From assembly GCA_011032825.1 (NCBI GenBank), contig JAADJZ010000015.1, positions 310,001-374,000 on the forward strand: DNA of 64,000 bases, in the 5' to 3' direction. This document shows positions 21,581-33,844 of the stretch, one piece after another (position 1 is the stretch's first letter; every line of letters starts with the position of its first letter). This DNA comes from Massariosphaeria phaeospora. Its lineage: Eukaryota > Ascomycota > Dothideomycetes > Pleosporales. The notes beneath the pieces are model-generated. The model made no database searches. It was given only the letters and a program-made list of their open reading frames with translations, and was not told where the DNA came from. A program made the position numbers and the translations under genes.

Positions 21581-24187
21581 TGGGTCTCGCAGTCCTCGAG
21601 CGCGCTGCACCACTCGGTGTGGGCTCTGCTTCTTCAGCTCATGAAGTCGCTGGTTCACGGCATGCGGCGACACGGCGACACAGCCGGGTGTTAAACGAGC
21701 GTGGGACGCGGCGAACGGACGGCGGATGCGGCGAGTTTGGGGCGGAAGCTATGCGCAAGGACGGTGAGGTGGGACAGTCGCACGTAGGTAGGTATCTAGT
21801 ATGTCGCAGGTGAGAGGCGGAGTGCTTCCCAGGTTCCCGAGGTCCCGTAATAGGTACGCGTCCCCAAAATTCCCAGGCGCTGGCGCAGGAGGAGCCAAGC
21901 ATGCGGGAAGAACGGGTTGGGGCTGGCATGGGCATCCACGCCCGCAGCCACCGCTTGCCCACACTCCACACTACACTGCATCCAGCTGCTTGAGCCCGGC
22001 GTATTTTTAGCTCGCCCTACTCCGCACAGCTACGGCATGCAGATACAGCGCCGGCTGTACTCAGTACTGGCACCTTCACCTGCAGAGGACTCTACCGACA
22101 AGAAGCTCCGTTCCAACAACCCACCTCCGAGGTTCAACCCAGTCCGATCGACCACCTACCCCTTCCATTACAGCCTATCGTGGGTTGAGAGTATGACCTT
22201 GTCCATCCTGCAGGAACAGAACATCATAGTCACTTCCTTTCATCTCATCTGTGAAGAAGTGAGAGGTCATGCAACAGAAGAGTTAGAAGCTTAGTGCTAT
22301 GAACGAGTCCTGGAGGTGGACGATAGGTACCGTTCGGAAGGCTGAGCTAGAACGCATCAGGCTAGACCCGATCCATCACCACATCACTCACCCTTCCCGT
22401 GTCATCCTGTCTAGGCTGAGTCAGAGCAAGGTTCTTCTGATTTGAGCAGGCGTGACAGAACTATGTCCAATACTTCTTCGGGTATAGGCTGGACGCAGTT
22501 ACTGCTGTAAAATTCCGGTTTGACATGCCTAAACCTGAAGCGTGGGTCAATACAGACGAGAACATGCGTACCGCGGGATGCGGGATGCGATTTGCCACTA
22601 GAAGCAGTGAACCACAATCCAGAAAGCACGAAGTTCACAATTGTGGGGTACAAGAGAGCAGATCCAAATGGAAGCATTGCGGACCTATATTCTTGATCGG
22701 ACTCAGGAGTAAAAAACACCAGGTTCAATGTACGGACATGAAGAGACGTAAGATCTCGGTACACAGCGTATTATGTGAGCTTACTCGAGAGGATACGCAC
22801 TCCGGACGAACTGGGGCTTGTAGAGCTGATGGAGAGTACTGCGATTGAGGCCTGGATAGCAATGGCTAAAAAGTATGGTCATGATACACACGATTGTGCG
22901 ACTTCGCTGAAGGTTTGCAAGAAATGAAAGATCTGGTCCAGGAGCGAGCGGCTTGAGAATGCCGGCTCTGAGAGCTCCTACTGGCAACAGCCGTGTAAAG
23001 AGCATTGTCTAGGGTGGTATGTCCGAGTGCGTTCAGCTTATGCTTGTATCCTAAGCGGATCAGATTGTAGCGGTCCTCTTCTACTGTGAAATGAGCCGAG
23101 TCAATGGTAGCTCCAATATCCTTGTGTTCCTGGTCGAGTCAACGTCCGGCTTCACAAGGGACTGCATCGGTTTCTAATGTGTATTTGGACCAAGCACGGG
23201 GCCGTCGGACGGAAGGGGAGGTGAGCGTATATGCGGCGAAAGGTTATAGAGAGCACCTGAGAAGTAGCTAAGCAAATCGGACCGGCGAGAAGATAAGGCT
23301 ACGTATGATCTATGGCAGGTGATAGTGAACGAAGGGTGTCGTCATGGCGGCGGAGGTCTGGAAAGGATAGAGGAGCATGGACCATGCCGCTAGCACTAGC
23401 CACTCTCTTAGCCACTCTTCAGCCACTCTTCAGCCACGTGCACAAAACTCGGATGCTTATCAAGAAGTGTCGGTTTAGTCAGTTCCTATTTATGCACCTC
23501 CGCCATTTTTCACACCCGACCGTTTGTTTAGCAGGGTTAGAGCTGAGTGTGTGCAGCCTCGTATCGGCCATTCAGCTCTTGAGATGCACAAGGCGAGGGG
23601 TCGGGGTCGTCGGTGACTGACAAGAAGGTCCTAATGCATATTGCTCTGCTTCGGCGACCATTGTCGTCCCACCTGCGTTGGGGACCGGTCAGTCGTCTAA
23701 AATGCCGATTGCTCAGCCATAGCTGAGTTGCTCTCGCCTACCCCCGGAGTGCGGTACAGGCAACCTTGTTCAATCGCCGTCTTTCGCACGCGTAGATTGG
23801 ACCACGCTCCAGGATCACTACGAAAACGACATGTCTTGCATGGCGACGTGGTCATGGCTTGGCAGCAATGGGTGCCAATGCCTCACAGTTCCCTTTGATG
23901 TGGGCCAATAGAGAATTTTTGCAGTATTCGTTCAGCCGCAGAGCCTCATTCCTTCGCGTCTGAAATTCTATCTCTCGCCCAGCCGGTGCTTTTTCTCTCT
24001 CCTTTGGCTTTTCAATCCTTTTGTGTTGTTCTTCCTAGTTCCTATATGAGCTCGCAAAAACCTTTACTATCAAGCTGCAACTACTAATTGACTTTACTGG
24101 GTTATAATCGACTTCCCCGACTCGTATTATTAAACCCGCATGTTTGGCATTCTGTAACAAAACTCTCGCCGTTGACCTTGGAGTACT
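21581..24187. other. Intergenic between CCH1 and the HET-like/AAA+ gene
   Basis: About 2.6 kb shared as the divergent upstream region of the two genes. Apart from a possible ankyrin-like relic at 22866-23141 no gene is recognised. A minus-strand frame of 117 codons at 22411-22764 has no family resemblance. TTAGCCACTCTTCAGCCAC-like tandem copies occur near 23405-23440. Confidence 0.45.
22866..23141 (-). pseudogene. Possible relic of an ankyrin-repeat protein
   Basis: The minus strand is open between TGA (23139-23141) and TAG (22866-22868), about 90 codons without an ATG start. The middle reads as protein, with KLNALGHTTLDNALYTAV resembling an ankyrin G-x-T-P-L-x-x-A unit. Both stops are in frame with further protein-like sequence upstream, and no good splice sites rescue it. 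I read it as a decayed gene fragment; a chance frame cannot be excluded. Confidence 0.3.
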
Positions 24188-27100
24188 ATGAGGGACCACA
24201 CAACTCACAAGTCGTCTTTGTATGCAAAGTTAGACGACCAGCAGATTCGGGTCCTAGAAACCTTGCCGGGAACAGAGACAGAGCCATTCCGCTATAAACT
24301 GAAGCACATCACTCTTGGGGACGGATCCCATTACCAAACGCTGTCATATCTTCCGGCGGGTTCTCCAACGATTGCAATATACGTCAACGACCACAAGTTA
24401 GAAGTCAACGAGAGCTTTACGCTAGCACTCAGAGAGGTTGGAAAACAAGATGCCACTCAATTGATCTGGGTTGCCGAGGTTTGCATCAACCACGAGGATC
24501 TTAGTGACAGGAAACATCACAGATCGCTTATCCGGCGAATCTCCAAAGAGGCCGGACAGCACAATATTTGGCATCCTTACAAGCCCGAGAACGGCGTCGA
24601 AGAAGTGCAGAAACTTCCCAATATTCTCCATATCAAAGAGGACGATCTAAGCTCCCCCAGTGGGTGGGACAAAGACTTCCTCAATCCAGACCCTTCGAGT
24701 AGTTGGCACAGGATTGCGTCCTTTTTCTTGCACACACACAATTTCGGCGCCGAGGATGAGATCGGGCATTGTCTTCGTGATGATACACCTACCCGATTTA
24801 TTTCACTTGGAGAGACAATCGCTTCATTGTTCCCAAAAAATTCAACTCTTGAATCGACAGACAGCACAGCCCCCGGGGACTTAACAAGGGGGAACGACGC
24901 CCACTCGATCTTCGCGAGTATGATCGAACGCGCAGCGCAAGGGTCAGCTGACTCCAAAATGATCCTCCAAACACATCTGATTCTGGCTGCTATTCTGGGG
25001 CTTGGACTGACGCTGCGAAACTCCTCAACCGCCATTACATCACGCAAACTCGATGCGCTAGAATCCAACGTATCGCCATCGGAGCAAGACACGGCGACTG
25101 TCAACAGTCTGGACATGTCCTATCAACACTTTATTATTCCACCCGCTAGCTCGATGACCAGTCCGCTTACTTTGGTTGCAGCACCTCTACACAATCATCG
25201 GGGGTTCCAACTGCACTTAGAACAGAGTCTAATCAAACTCGAGCTTCCAGAGTCCAAGAGCGATAAAACAGAGGAGTCGAGTAGTAACAGCGGGAAAGAT
25301 AATGATGAGAAGGCGGGCGACGGGAAACAACCTGCCGTTAAGGAGAAAGGCGAAGATGATAAAGAGGCAGCGGGCGATGGGGATGATGACAAGACACCTC
25401 CTACTGCAGAATCCATTGCCCTCCCAGCAGATACAGAGGAAGAGCTTGCCTTCTTGAACGCTATCGACCTCGATCAAATCCTGGACGATTCTCCTTCTCG
25501 ATTAGAGTGGATGAAGACGAAAGAAGCGAACGGAGAAGAAAACAGCTTCTTGGATCAACTAATGGCAATGCCAGACCTAGAAAACGTGAAGCAGCATTTC
25601 TTAAAGGCAAAATCCTTAATTGAGACACTGCAAAGGCAAGAAGTTGATACAGCGACAGAGTGTTTGAATGCGGTTTTTGTTGGACGTCCAAAAGTTTGTA
25701 AGAAGCCGAATCTCAGCATTGCAACAAAGCAAATTTAGAAAGTTTATACTGACGATGGTTTTGTTTTAGGTGAACCTGTTGTGCGGTTATATGCTCGCTT
25801 CCTCATGTCCATCCGCGCGGTGTCAGGCGACACCTTTTTCGAGACGACGGTCGATCAACATAAGGAAGCCAACAAATATCCCTCTATCAAATACAAACTA
25901 TCCCAGATCACGTCCGAGCAATCCGGGGTAAGGTCACTCCGAGATTAGAACAACTGAGTAAAGAGAACCTCTAACGATATTTTAGGTGTTCTACATGACA
26001 AATCCCAATCAGCTCCTCGATGATTACGAGGGCGATTACCATACCAAAAACCTACGAAAGGAAATGGAATTCTACCAGGGCAAATTCGTTTTCCTTTACT
26101 CGTGTGCTGCAACTGACGCAATGGACCCGTTCCTGAAGTCAAACACGGTTGGGAAGCAGATACCGCACATAGTGAAACTCGACAGCGGCTCGGAGAAAGA
26201 TGACCCGATTCATACACTGCGCAAGCTACTCGAGGAGAGGTTCCAGAAGAAGATGCAGGTCGAGGGGGGCGTTGCTGGAGAGTACGCTCGCATGTTGGTG
26301 CGTCGTGCTTCTCGGGGCGATGAAAAGAGTAAATCAACGGCATTAGAGAGCACCTTCTCGGAGGTTTGTAGACGGCAAATTGATCGTATATCCCAAGAGC
26401 GAAGACAAGGAGAAAGCCCCGATGACTATCTGATCACGAAGGAGGACATATTGGGACCTGGGCCACCGAATCCTCTAGATCAGAGCCAGGCCTGGAAAGA
26501 GATGATGGACATGGTCGAAATGGACAGCGTCAAAGAGTCGATCCGCAGTTTTGCCTCCTTGGTTCGGATGAATCGCCAGCGGGAACTACTCGATCAACCA
26601 CCACTTCGAGTCGGACTCAATCGGGTCTTTCTCGGACCGCCGGGAACGGGCAAAACAACTGTTGCGAAGTTGTATGGCCAGATACTTGCAGACCTGGGAA
26701 TGCTTTCCAGCGGAGATATCATTGTCAAGAATGCCTCCGACTTCATAGGACAATATGTTGGCTGGTCCGAGAAGGCCGTCAAGTCCGCCTTCGAGTCCGC
26801 CAAAGGCAAAGTTCTAGTCATCGACGAGTTCCACATGTTGTACCCTGGCAAGCGCTCTGGCAAGAGAGATCCTGGAGGAGACGTGTTTCGAATCGCTGTC
26901 ATTGATACGCTGGTTGCGCAGATACAGAATACTCCCGGTGAAGATCGATGCGTTGTTCTGATAGGGTATACCGCTCCGATGCGAGAGATGTTCCAGTATA
27001 GCAACCCTGGCTTAGCTCGCCGGTTCCCCCTTAGCGATGCTTTCCACTTCGAAGACTTTAGCATGGACCAGCTCACTCGCGTTCTAGAGCTGAAGCTTGA

Positions 27101-28175
27101 CCAACAAAAGATAGAGACGACGGAGAAAGCCAAAGACGTCGCCTTGCAACTCCTAGCCATGGCGCGAGACCGACCCAATTTCGGCAATGGGGGCGAAGTC
27201 GACAACCTTCTAAACCACGCCATCACCAGTCAGCAACGGAGGGTCTCAGCTGATCCTTCTTTCGACGTGTCTAAGCCAATGCTCCTGCAGCCGGAAGACT
27301 TCGATGCCGATTTCGACAGGCTGGCTGACTCGCAGAACAGGTCGAAGGAGAACTTCAAGGACTTCGTCGGCTGCGAAGATATCATTGCTAGGTTCGATGG
27401 CTACCAGCAGACGGTCAAGGGCATGCGTATGCACGGCATCAACCCTCGAGCCCACAACCTCATCCCGCTCAACTTCGTGTTCAAAGGCGCGGCCGGCACA
27501 GGCAAAACCACCATGGCGCGAAAGGTCGGCAAAGTCTTCTACGACATGGGGTTTTTGTCGTCCGCCGAGGTGGTCGAGTGCTCCGTGTCGGACATCATCG
27601 GGGAGTCGCTGGGCGAAACCGGGCCGAAGGTTATATCAGTCCTGGAGCGGGCACTGGGCAAGGTTCTGTTCATCGACGAGGCATACAGACTGGCCCAGGG
27701 CGACTTTGCCCGCGATGCCGTCAACGAGCTGGTCGACTGCATAACGAAAGAACGCTTCGCCAACAAGATGGTCGTCATTCTAGCGGGGTACGAGACGGGC
27801 ATGGATGCGCTGAAGAACATCAACCAAGGCTTCGCGAGTCGCTTCGGCACCGAGATTGTGTTTCAGCACCTCCCGCCGGAGCACTGCTTGATGCTGCTGC
27901 AGCGCTTCATCGCCGAGTTTGGCATCCGCATCGATGGCATTGAGGAAGATTCGCTCGAGGGCAGGATTGGATTGAACCATCTGCGTCGCTTGTTTGTGGA
28001 TTTGAAGGAAACTGCGTCGTGGGGCAACGGCCGCGACGTGAAGACTTTGGCGAGGTCGGTCACCCATCGCGTGTTCATGTCTTCCGCTGCCGAGGATACA
28101 GCGTCAGACAACTTGGCTATTTCGTGCGGAGACCTGCAGGAAATCATGCGGCAAATGCTAGTCAGTAAGAAGTAA
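24188..28175 (+). CDS. Divergent HET-like N-terminus fused to two CbxX/CfqX-type AAA+ ATPase domains
   Basis: Exons 24188-25697, 25770-25927 and 25986-28175 (introns of 72 and 58 nt) give 1285 residues. Residues about 15-110 follow the start of a HET domain: RVLETLPGTETEPFRYKL, then YQTLSYLPAG where HET proteins have Y-x-A-L-S-Y-V-W-G, and IWVAEVCINHED where they have W-I-D-A-I-C-I-N-Q. The tryptophan and the aspartate are missing, so the domain is divergent. A charged, probably disordered stretch lies near residues 355-410. Two AAA+ modules follow: Walker A GPPGTGKTT (773-781) with Walker B VLVIDEF (832-838), and Walker A GAAGTGKTT (1057-1065) with Walker B VLFIDEAYRL (1116-1125). Conserved arginines after each (LARRFP, FASRFGTE) fit arginine fingers. 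Fungal CbxX-like proteins are hexameric ATPases of unknown target. The neighbour is a HET gene on the opposite strand. HET N-terminus and any allorecognition role are inference. Confidence 0.88.
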
Positions 28176-28403
28176 AGAGAGATATATAGCTTGGTGTCCA
28201 AGAGACGATTGGAATACTGTCATCTGCGTTAGTTGCACATTGTCGCTCTTTAGGTTCAAGGCTGGATGTATAAGGCCCTAGTTATAGAACGTATCCGCAA
28301 GTAGTAAACGACGGTAGCCTAATTTCCCCCCCAAAGTACGCAATTGTGGAAAGTTGTAACGATAGTTCTCTACTGCACACTAATTGTTCAGCCCCCAATC
28401 CCG

Positions 28404-31282
28404 TCACATCAAGCAAAACTCTTCCAAATCGTCCAAAGAGCGGACGCCAGTTCTGAGCTCTTCAACGGCTTCGCCCTCCATAACGCCATCAATATCTATC
28501 GAATCGTTAATGAGTGATCGAGGTAAGTAAGCCGATAAAGATGAAACTTACAACACTCTCCCACGACAAGATAAGCGTTGAGCTTTTCGTACCTGCGCAG
28601 CACGAAAGGTGCCTTGGCGCCGAGGAGGATCGCAATGACATCGCCCTTCTCTGCAACGTCTGGGATCCGGCCCATGAAACCCTGGCTAGTGATGCCAAAC
28701 TTGAAACTTCTGCTCAGCATTTCCAGGTCCCAGTAGACGCTGGTCGTCCAAGTTGTGTCGTCTTTGGCCTCTTCAGCGTCGACAAATCCCAGCCCGAAGG
28801 TGCTTTCTAGGATGTGGGCCGTCAAGCCATTGGTTCCCTTAGTTCCGTCAAAGTTTCGCCCTGCAACCATGGTTCGAATGAATGATTCCTGCTGCTCCTT
28901 CTGGCTGCCGTAGACGTGGCGGGGATGGTCCCCCGCCGTCCATATGTTCCACTCATCCTTTACTCTGACATCTGCATCGTCGTACTCATTGAGAGACATC
29001 GTCTGGATGTTTCCGAGGCCGAGACCGTCGGCTATCATGATGTTGTCATCGTTCGGGAAATGGTAACTCGGCGTACTGCCACCTGTCTTGTAGTGGCAAT
29101 TTCGGGGTTTTCGCAATAGAAGATTTTCAAACTGTAATGTGGACTTCCTCCAGTCTGGAATCCATGAGGGGAGTACTATATCAGAGGCGGCTTTTAGAAA
29201 ATCCTTGCCCGTTGACTGAATACTATGGAAGTGGTCTTCGAGGGCGATTGACCTGTCGGGTGTCTCGGATTGCTCCGGAGTCAATGCTGACACATCTTTT
29301 GCCTGTGCCACAGCACTGATAGGTTGAGGTGATATCTCAAAAGATTTTGGAACGGGATCCACTTCTGAGGTTGGCGATGGCTTATCCAAGAAGATATTGT
29401 TCCCTTCGATTTTCTTGCTTTCTAGCTCCTGAGTGTCCTCCTGAGTGTCCTCCTTAGTCGTCCCATGTATATCTCTATAGATATCTCTGTTGAATTGATG
29501 GAAAGTCTTCTGAGCATGGGTTAACACTTCCAAAGCATTTGCCGATTTCGTGGGTGCATTGAGGTTAAGTGTTCGCTCGTCGGTAAGGTCAGGCCTCAAG
29601 GAAGCTAGCCGAGACCACGAGGATTCGAAGGCTTCGAGCTTCGAGATTGTGGATGCAGAAAGCTCAAGAAATGCCTCGAAGTTCATTCCGATATTCCCTA
29701 ATGATTTTCGGAATACATCTTTTGCTTTCGTTCTTTGATTCTCGTCTATATCATCCCACGATTTGCCAAGTAACAGAGCTTGATGTAGAGTTTTCACCTC
29801 ATCTAAAGCGTTGATTAGCCGGTACACGGATTGAGTGCAACTAGTAACCATCTCTTGGCTTCTGGAGTAATCGGACGGGACAATGGGCGCAGGAGACCTC
29901 GATACTTCTTCAGATTCGAAATTGTCTAAGGCGATGTTCTTAGCTCCCGAAGAGAGGTTATCGAGGATTCTTATAGACTCAGTCACTTGTTGAATTGCTT
30001 CCTGCCAGTTCAGAACTATCGCCTGCAGGTCCAAGACGTTGGCAGGTTGGTAATCTGGAGCAAGATCCTCATTTGAGTTGATAACTGATGAAATCTTGTC
30101 TAGGGAATGCTTGAGGTCCATCTTGGACTGAAGTTGGCGTATAGATCCACGGGATCGAGACGGTTTGCAGGCACTGAGAATATCAAGAGTCTGATCTTGT
30201 TCTGTGACGAATTTGGCAAGGTCTCTGTAGACTTCAGTGATACTTTTAGTGTAATCCGGCTGGAACCCGTTATGATTGACCAGATTCAAAATCGCGTAAA
30301 CATGATCCCTTGAGTCGGTCGCACCGTAACGGCGAAACTGTGCGAGGCCTTCGAGCAAAGATGGCTTGTTGTCGTAGACGATGTCAATATAAAGCTCGGC
30401 AAATTGCTTCACGATTAGATCCGCACCGGTCATCGCAGCGAATGCTTTTGTTGAGGGACTTCTGTTTTCGAAGATATGGAAATTGTGAGCCAAAATCATG
30501 AAGGCATTCCAGCTGGCCCTCGCAGACCCACAGCAGAGGATCGCATGGTGGGCGGTTACAATTTCCTGGATGATCCAGACCCGAAACCAGTAAGGTCGAC
30601 CAAGTAAGGTCATAAGAGCTTCCCAATGAGGATCGAACCGTTCACTGCGGAAGGTTTCGAACAGGGTGTCGTAAGTGGGCTTCTCAACCTCTTCCGGCGT
30701 GCTGTTGGCAAGTTGGGATTGATGTGGCGTGCTTGCAAAGTCCTCGTAGACTACTGGTGCCACATAAGTATCGTCTTTCTCTTCGATAGTTTTTAAATAG
30801 TCTGCCATGCCCGATTTACTCGCTTTCTCGTTTGTCCGGATGAAGTTGCCCCTTAACTCCTTCTCGAGACGATGGAGTAGAGCCATCGCCAGATCACTAT
30901 CACCTTCCTCTTCTCCAAGCCACATGAAAACAGTCATTGCTTCGGCGTATATCTCCGTCATTCGTTTGACCTGAGATCTCTTTTCCAGGACATCGTCCTG
31001 ATTTATGCACAAAGCATCTACCCAGAGACACACTTTGCTGCTTGTATGGCGTAGGCTCCGGAGCGCCGCAAACAAGTTTGGTGTAACCTCCACAGCTGTA
31101 TCCTCTATGTAGATGGTCTTCCTTGGGTTTGGGTTCCCCCACACATACGATAGGGCACTGTACGTTCCCGGATCGAATTCTCGATGGTACAACTCGCATC
31201 GTATTTCAGCTTCTGTATCGACGGCGGGAAGAATGATCACCGTTCGGATGTCAGAATCATTCAGGGGCTTAAATGGATACAT
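28404..31282 (-). CDS. HET-domain (heterokaryon incompatibility) protein
   Basis: Exons 31282-28552 and 28495-28404 are joined over a 56-nt intron, giving 940 residues. The N-terminal HET domain is complete: YSALSYVWGNPNP near residue 40, LWVDALCINQDD near residue 86, QVKRMTEIYAEA with FMWLGEE, and RVWIIQEIVTAHHAILCCG near residue 240. HET domains trigger cell death after fusion of incompatible hyphae. The middle (about 370-640) is probably helical or disordered. Near the end, PSWIPDWR and a C-terminal block ending GECYIDGVMEGEAVE are the usual HET family close. The block is only complete when the short last exon is included. The gene converges on the HET-like/AAA+ gene, with 228 bp between stop codons. 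Confidence 0.93.
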
Positions 31283-31858
31283 GGCTTCGGGCGAGTGTCT
31301 GTTGCAGGCTTCATGGAAGCCTCGGGAGGCCCGCCGCGGGGCGTGTGTAGTGTATGCGCGAGCTAGTGTGGATGAACCAAAGAAATCTGTTCGGTTGTAA
31401 AGAACAGGGCTAAGGAGACTACCTAAGCGCGAAAGAAGGGTGATAGATAGAGAGTGGAGAACAGTGTGAGGTGCAATGTGCGGGGCGATAAGCTAGGCCA
31501 AGACAGGTTAGTGAAGATTAATTACTACGGTGGTTCTTGCGCAACGACTTTACTGTGTTATGTTTCTACCAACAGTCAATAAAAATTGTGAGACAGGTCT
31601 GGACAATTTGTGAAGAAATCTTGGAGAAGGTGCTAAAATTTTGTAGGATAAAAACGAAGGCTTGCTTGCTATTAGGATAAGCACACCTCCGACACATCCG
31701 TGGACTCGCATCCCGCCATTACATGCCAACTCAATTTCACTCCCATTTTGCCATGTTCCTGTCCCTCCAGGCGTCCCACACGATGATATGCATCGACCCC
31801 AGCTGACAACAACCCATGTTCTGAACTAACAAGCCTATGCATTGGAAAGCATTTCCAT
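31283..31858. other. Intergenic between HET and CFEM genes
   Basis: It holds the presumed HET promoter and the CFEM gene's 3' flank. Nothing else is seen. Confidence 0.5.
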
Positions 31859-32513
31859 TTACAAGACCAAGAGCGCGAAAGCAGCAGCACCGATAACACC
31901 AACAGCCTGCGTAGCGCGAGCAGCAGCACCAACGAACTCAGAGGGCGTAGGGGTAGGGGATCCGGGGCCAGTTCCGTTACCGGTGGGGATGGGAGTGCCG
32001 GTGCCGATAGCGGAAGACATGTGTGCAGATGACATGTGTGCAGAGACGGAGCTCATCATGCTGCTCATGGCAGCCTCGGAGCTCATTGATGCGGCGGTGG
32101 AGGGTACGGTTTCAGCAGGGGCGGAAGTCTCAGGGGCAGCGGAGGTCTGAGCAAGAGCAGAGCTGGGACCGGGCTGTGGGACTGGAACTTGGACACCGTA
32201 ATTGCCGCAAATCCCCGAAGTAGCTGACAGGGCGGCTTGTTGATCTTCGGGCGAGCATCCGCTCTCCACACACGGAAGCACGCCTGCGACTAGGGAATCG
32301 GCCTTCTTGCAATGGCATGCGAAGTCTGTGGCAGATGGGCAGCCGTCACCCTGGATAGCAGTGAGGAAACAGCTCAACTATGAAGATGTTAGATGACGCC
32401 TTGAAGCTTCGGGTAGCTGAACGTACAGCGCACGAGGGGATAGTATCCAAACCGTACTGAGCAACGACCACTGAGGTCAAAGCAAGGATGACAGTAGTAG
32501 CGAAGGTCTTCAT
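31859..32513 (-). CDS. CFEM-domain GPI-anchored cell-surface protein
   Basis: Exons 32513-32427 and 32377-31859 (49-nt intron) give 201 residues. A signal peptide occupies residues 1-18. The CFEM domain has eight cysteines at 28, 32, 42, 50, 52, 65, 70 and 86, in the family spacing C-x3-C-x9-C-x7-C-x-C-x12-C-x4-C-x15-C. Asp47, three residues before the C-x-C, sits where haem-binding CFEM proteins have their axial aspartate. A Ser/Thr/Ala/Met-rich linker, likely O-glycosylated, leads to a hydrophobic C-terminus (about 180-201) typical of a GPI signal. Relatives bind haem or iron or shape the cell wall, and some act as host-interaction proteins. Which of these applies here cannot be told. Confidence 0.93.
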
Positions 32514-33844
32514 TTTGACTGATGTGTGGGTGTCGTTGTGTAATCGGTTGATGACAAGAGTGAACGATTGTGTTGAGTGATATAAGACAGTGATTGTACG
32601 AATGGCTGGAAGGGGATGCTTGTTGAGTCAAAGGGGGGATCTGTCAGGCCTTTTAACTGAATGAACTTGAAGGGACTAACCCAACGCTAAGACATAAACT
32701 TCGGGTGGCAGCCGTCCAAACTCGGGGCTTGTGTGTGCTGGATTGACTGCTCGCGGAAGGGTCCTCATGCTAGTCTCGCATTCGATCAATGAATGGAAAC
32801 CATGCAGGCGGTAACCGCCCGTAACGATCAGGCTTGTTGGTAGCCTTTGAAAAAATGCATTGTTTCAGAACACGAGCGAGGAGTTCGGACATCCCATTGG
32901 TCACAACGCGATACGCTTGCGTTCAGAGCTCGCAGCTGGGAGCATGGAGACGAGAAACATCGTATGACGCCTGAGATACTTCTCTAGACGCTGCCTGCAT
33001 GCGTCAATTGGCTAAGTGTGTGCTGGCGGCGCAATCGGACGCGCACCGGATGAGGGAAAGTGTTGAAGGGACGGAATCTGAGGAATGTATCGACCGACAC
33101 CGCTTGTACAACCCGACATTCCGCTTTCATCAGCCTGGAAGAGTCAACAAAAGTACTGAGACGATGATGCACGTAACAATGTGTCGTTTCAAATGACAAC
33201 AAGGAAATATAAATTCTGGAGGTCCAATGTTGTCCTTGGAACTGCTCCGACCGATCATTCTCCGATTATAACCCAGCCCCGTAGTAGCCTCGACTTTTTA
33301 CTTCCATCTAGCTACTCCACAAAAGCAGGTTATTTCTGTACTGCACGGAAATACTTGTAGTGATCCTTTTTACTGACATCTGAGATATCCTCGGCGGGTA
33401 GAGGCGTTCAGTCGGCCGTGGAAGTTGGTTTGTAGCGTTCCGTCAATACTGCAATTCGATAACCATCTCTTTGGTTTGACTGTCAGCTTCAAATGAAAGC
33501 CAGGATGCATAGGGATAGCAAATCGATCGAGGATGAAAAGAGTACACGATCCCCGTTGGTGATGGTGTAGTGTCGAGACGGATTTCCGCCCGCACGAGAT
33601 GATGACAAAGGTACAACGGGGCCGCCAAGCAACTGCCGCGGCGGTAAGTTCCGAACCAAAAACGCGCTAGTGGAAATGTTCGCGACTTGCGCGAAGTGAA
33701 CGAACTGCTTCATCCGACTATTCCCTACAAGACCTCCCAACGACGTACACTCTGACGCAGCTCGATACCACTTACTGTATGCAGGTAAAATCCACGATAC
33801 CTTAGCCAATCCACAACCCTAATCGGACCGCCTACTCCACCGCG
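32514..33844. other. Divergent intergenic region, CFEM / PRP46
   Basis: About 1.3 kb holding the upstream regions of two divergent genes. I see no further coding sequence and no RNA gene. Confidence 0.5.

Noticed and set aside
22411..22764. 117-codon minus-strand frame as a gene
   Set aside because: No recognisable domain, and it lies in a stretch with fragmented frames next to the ankyrin-like relic.
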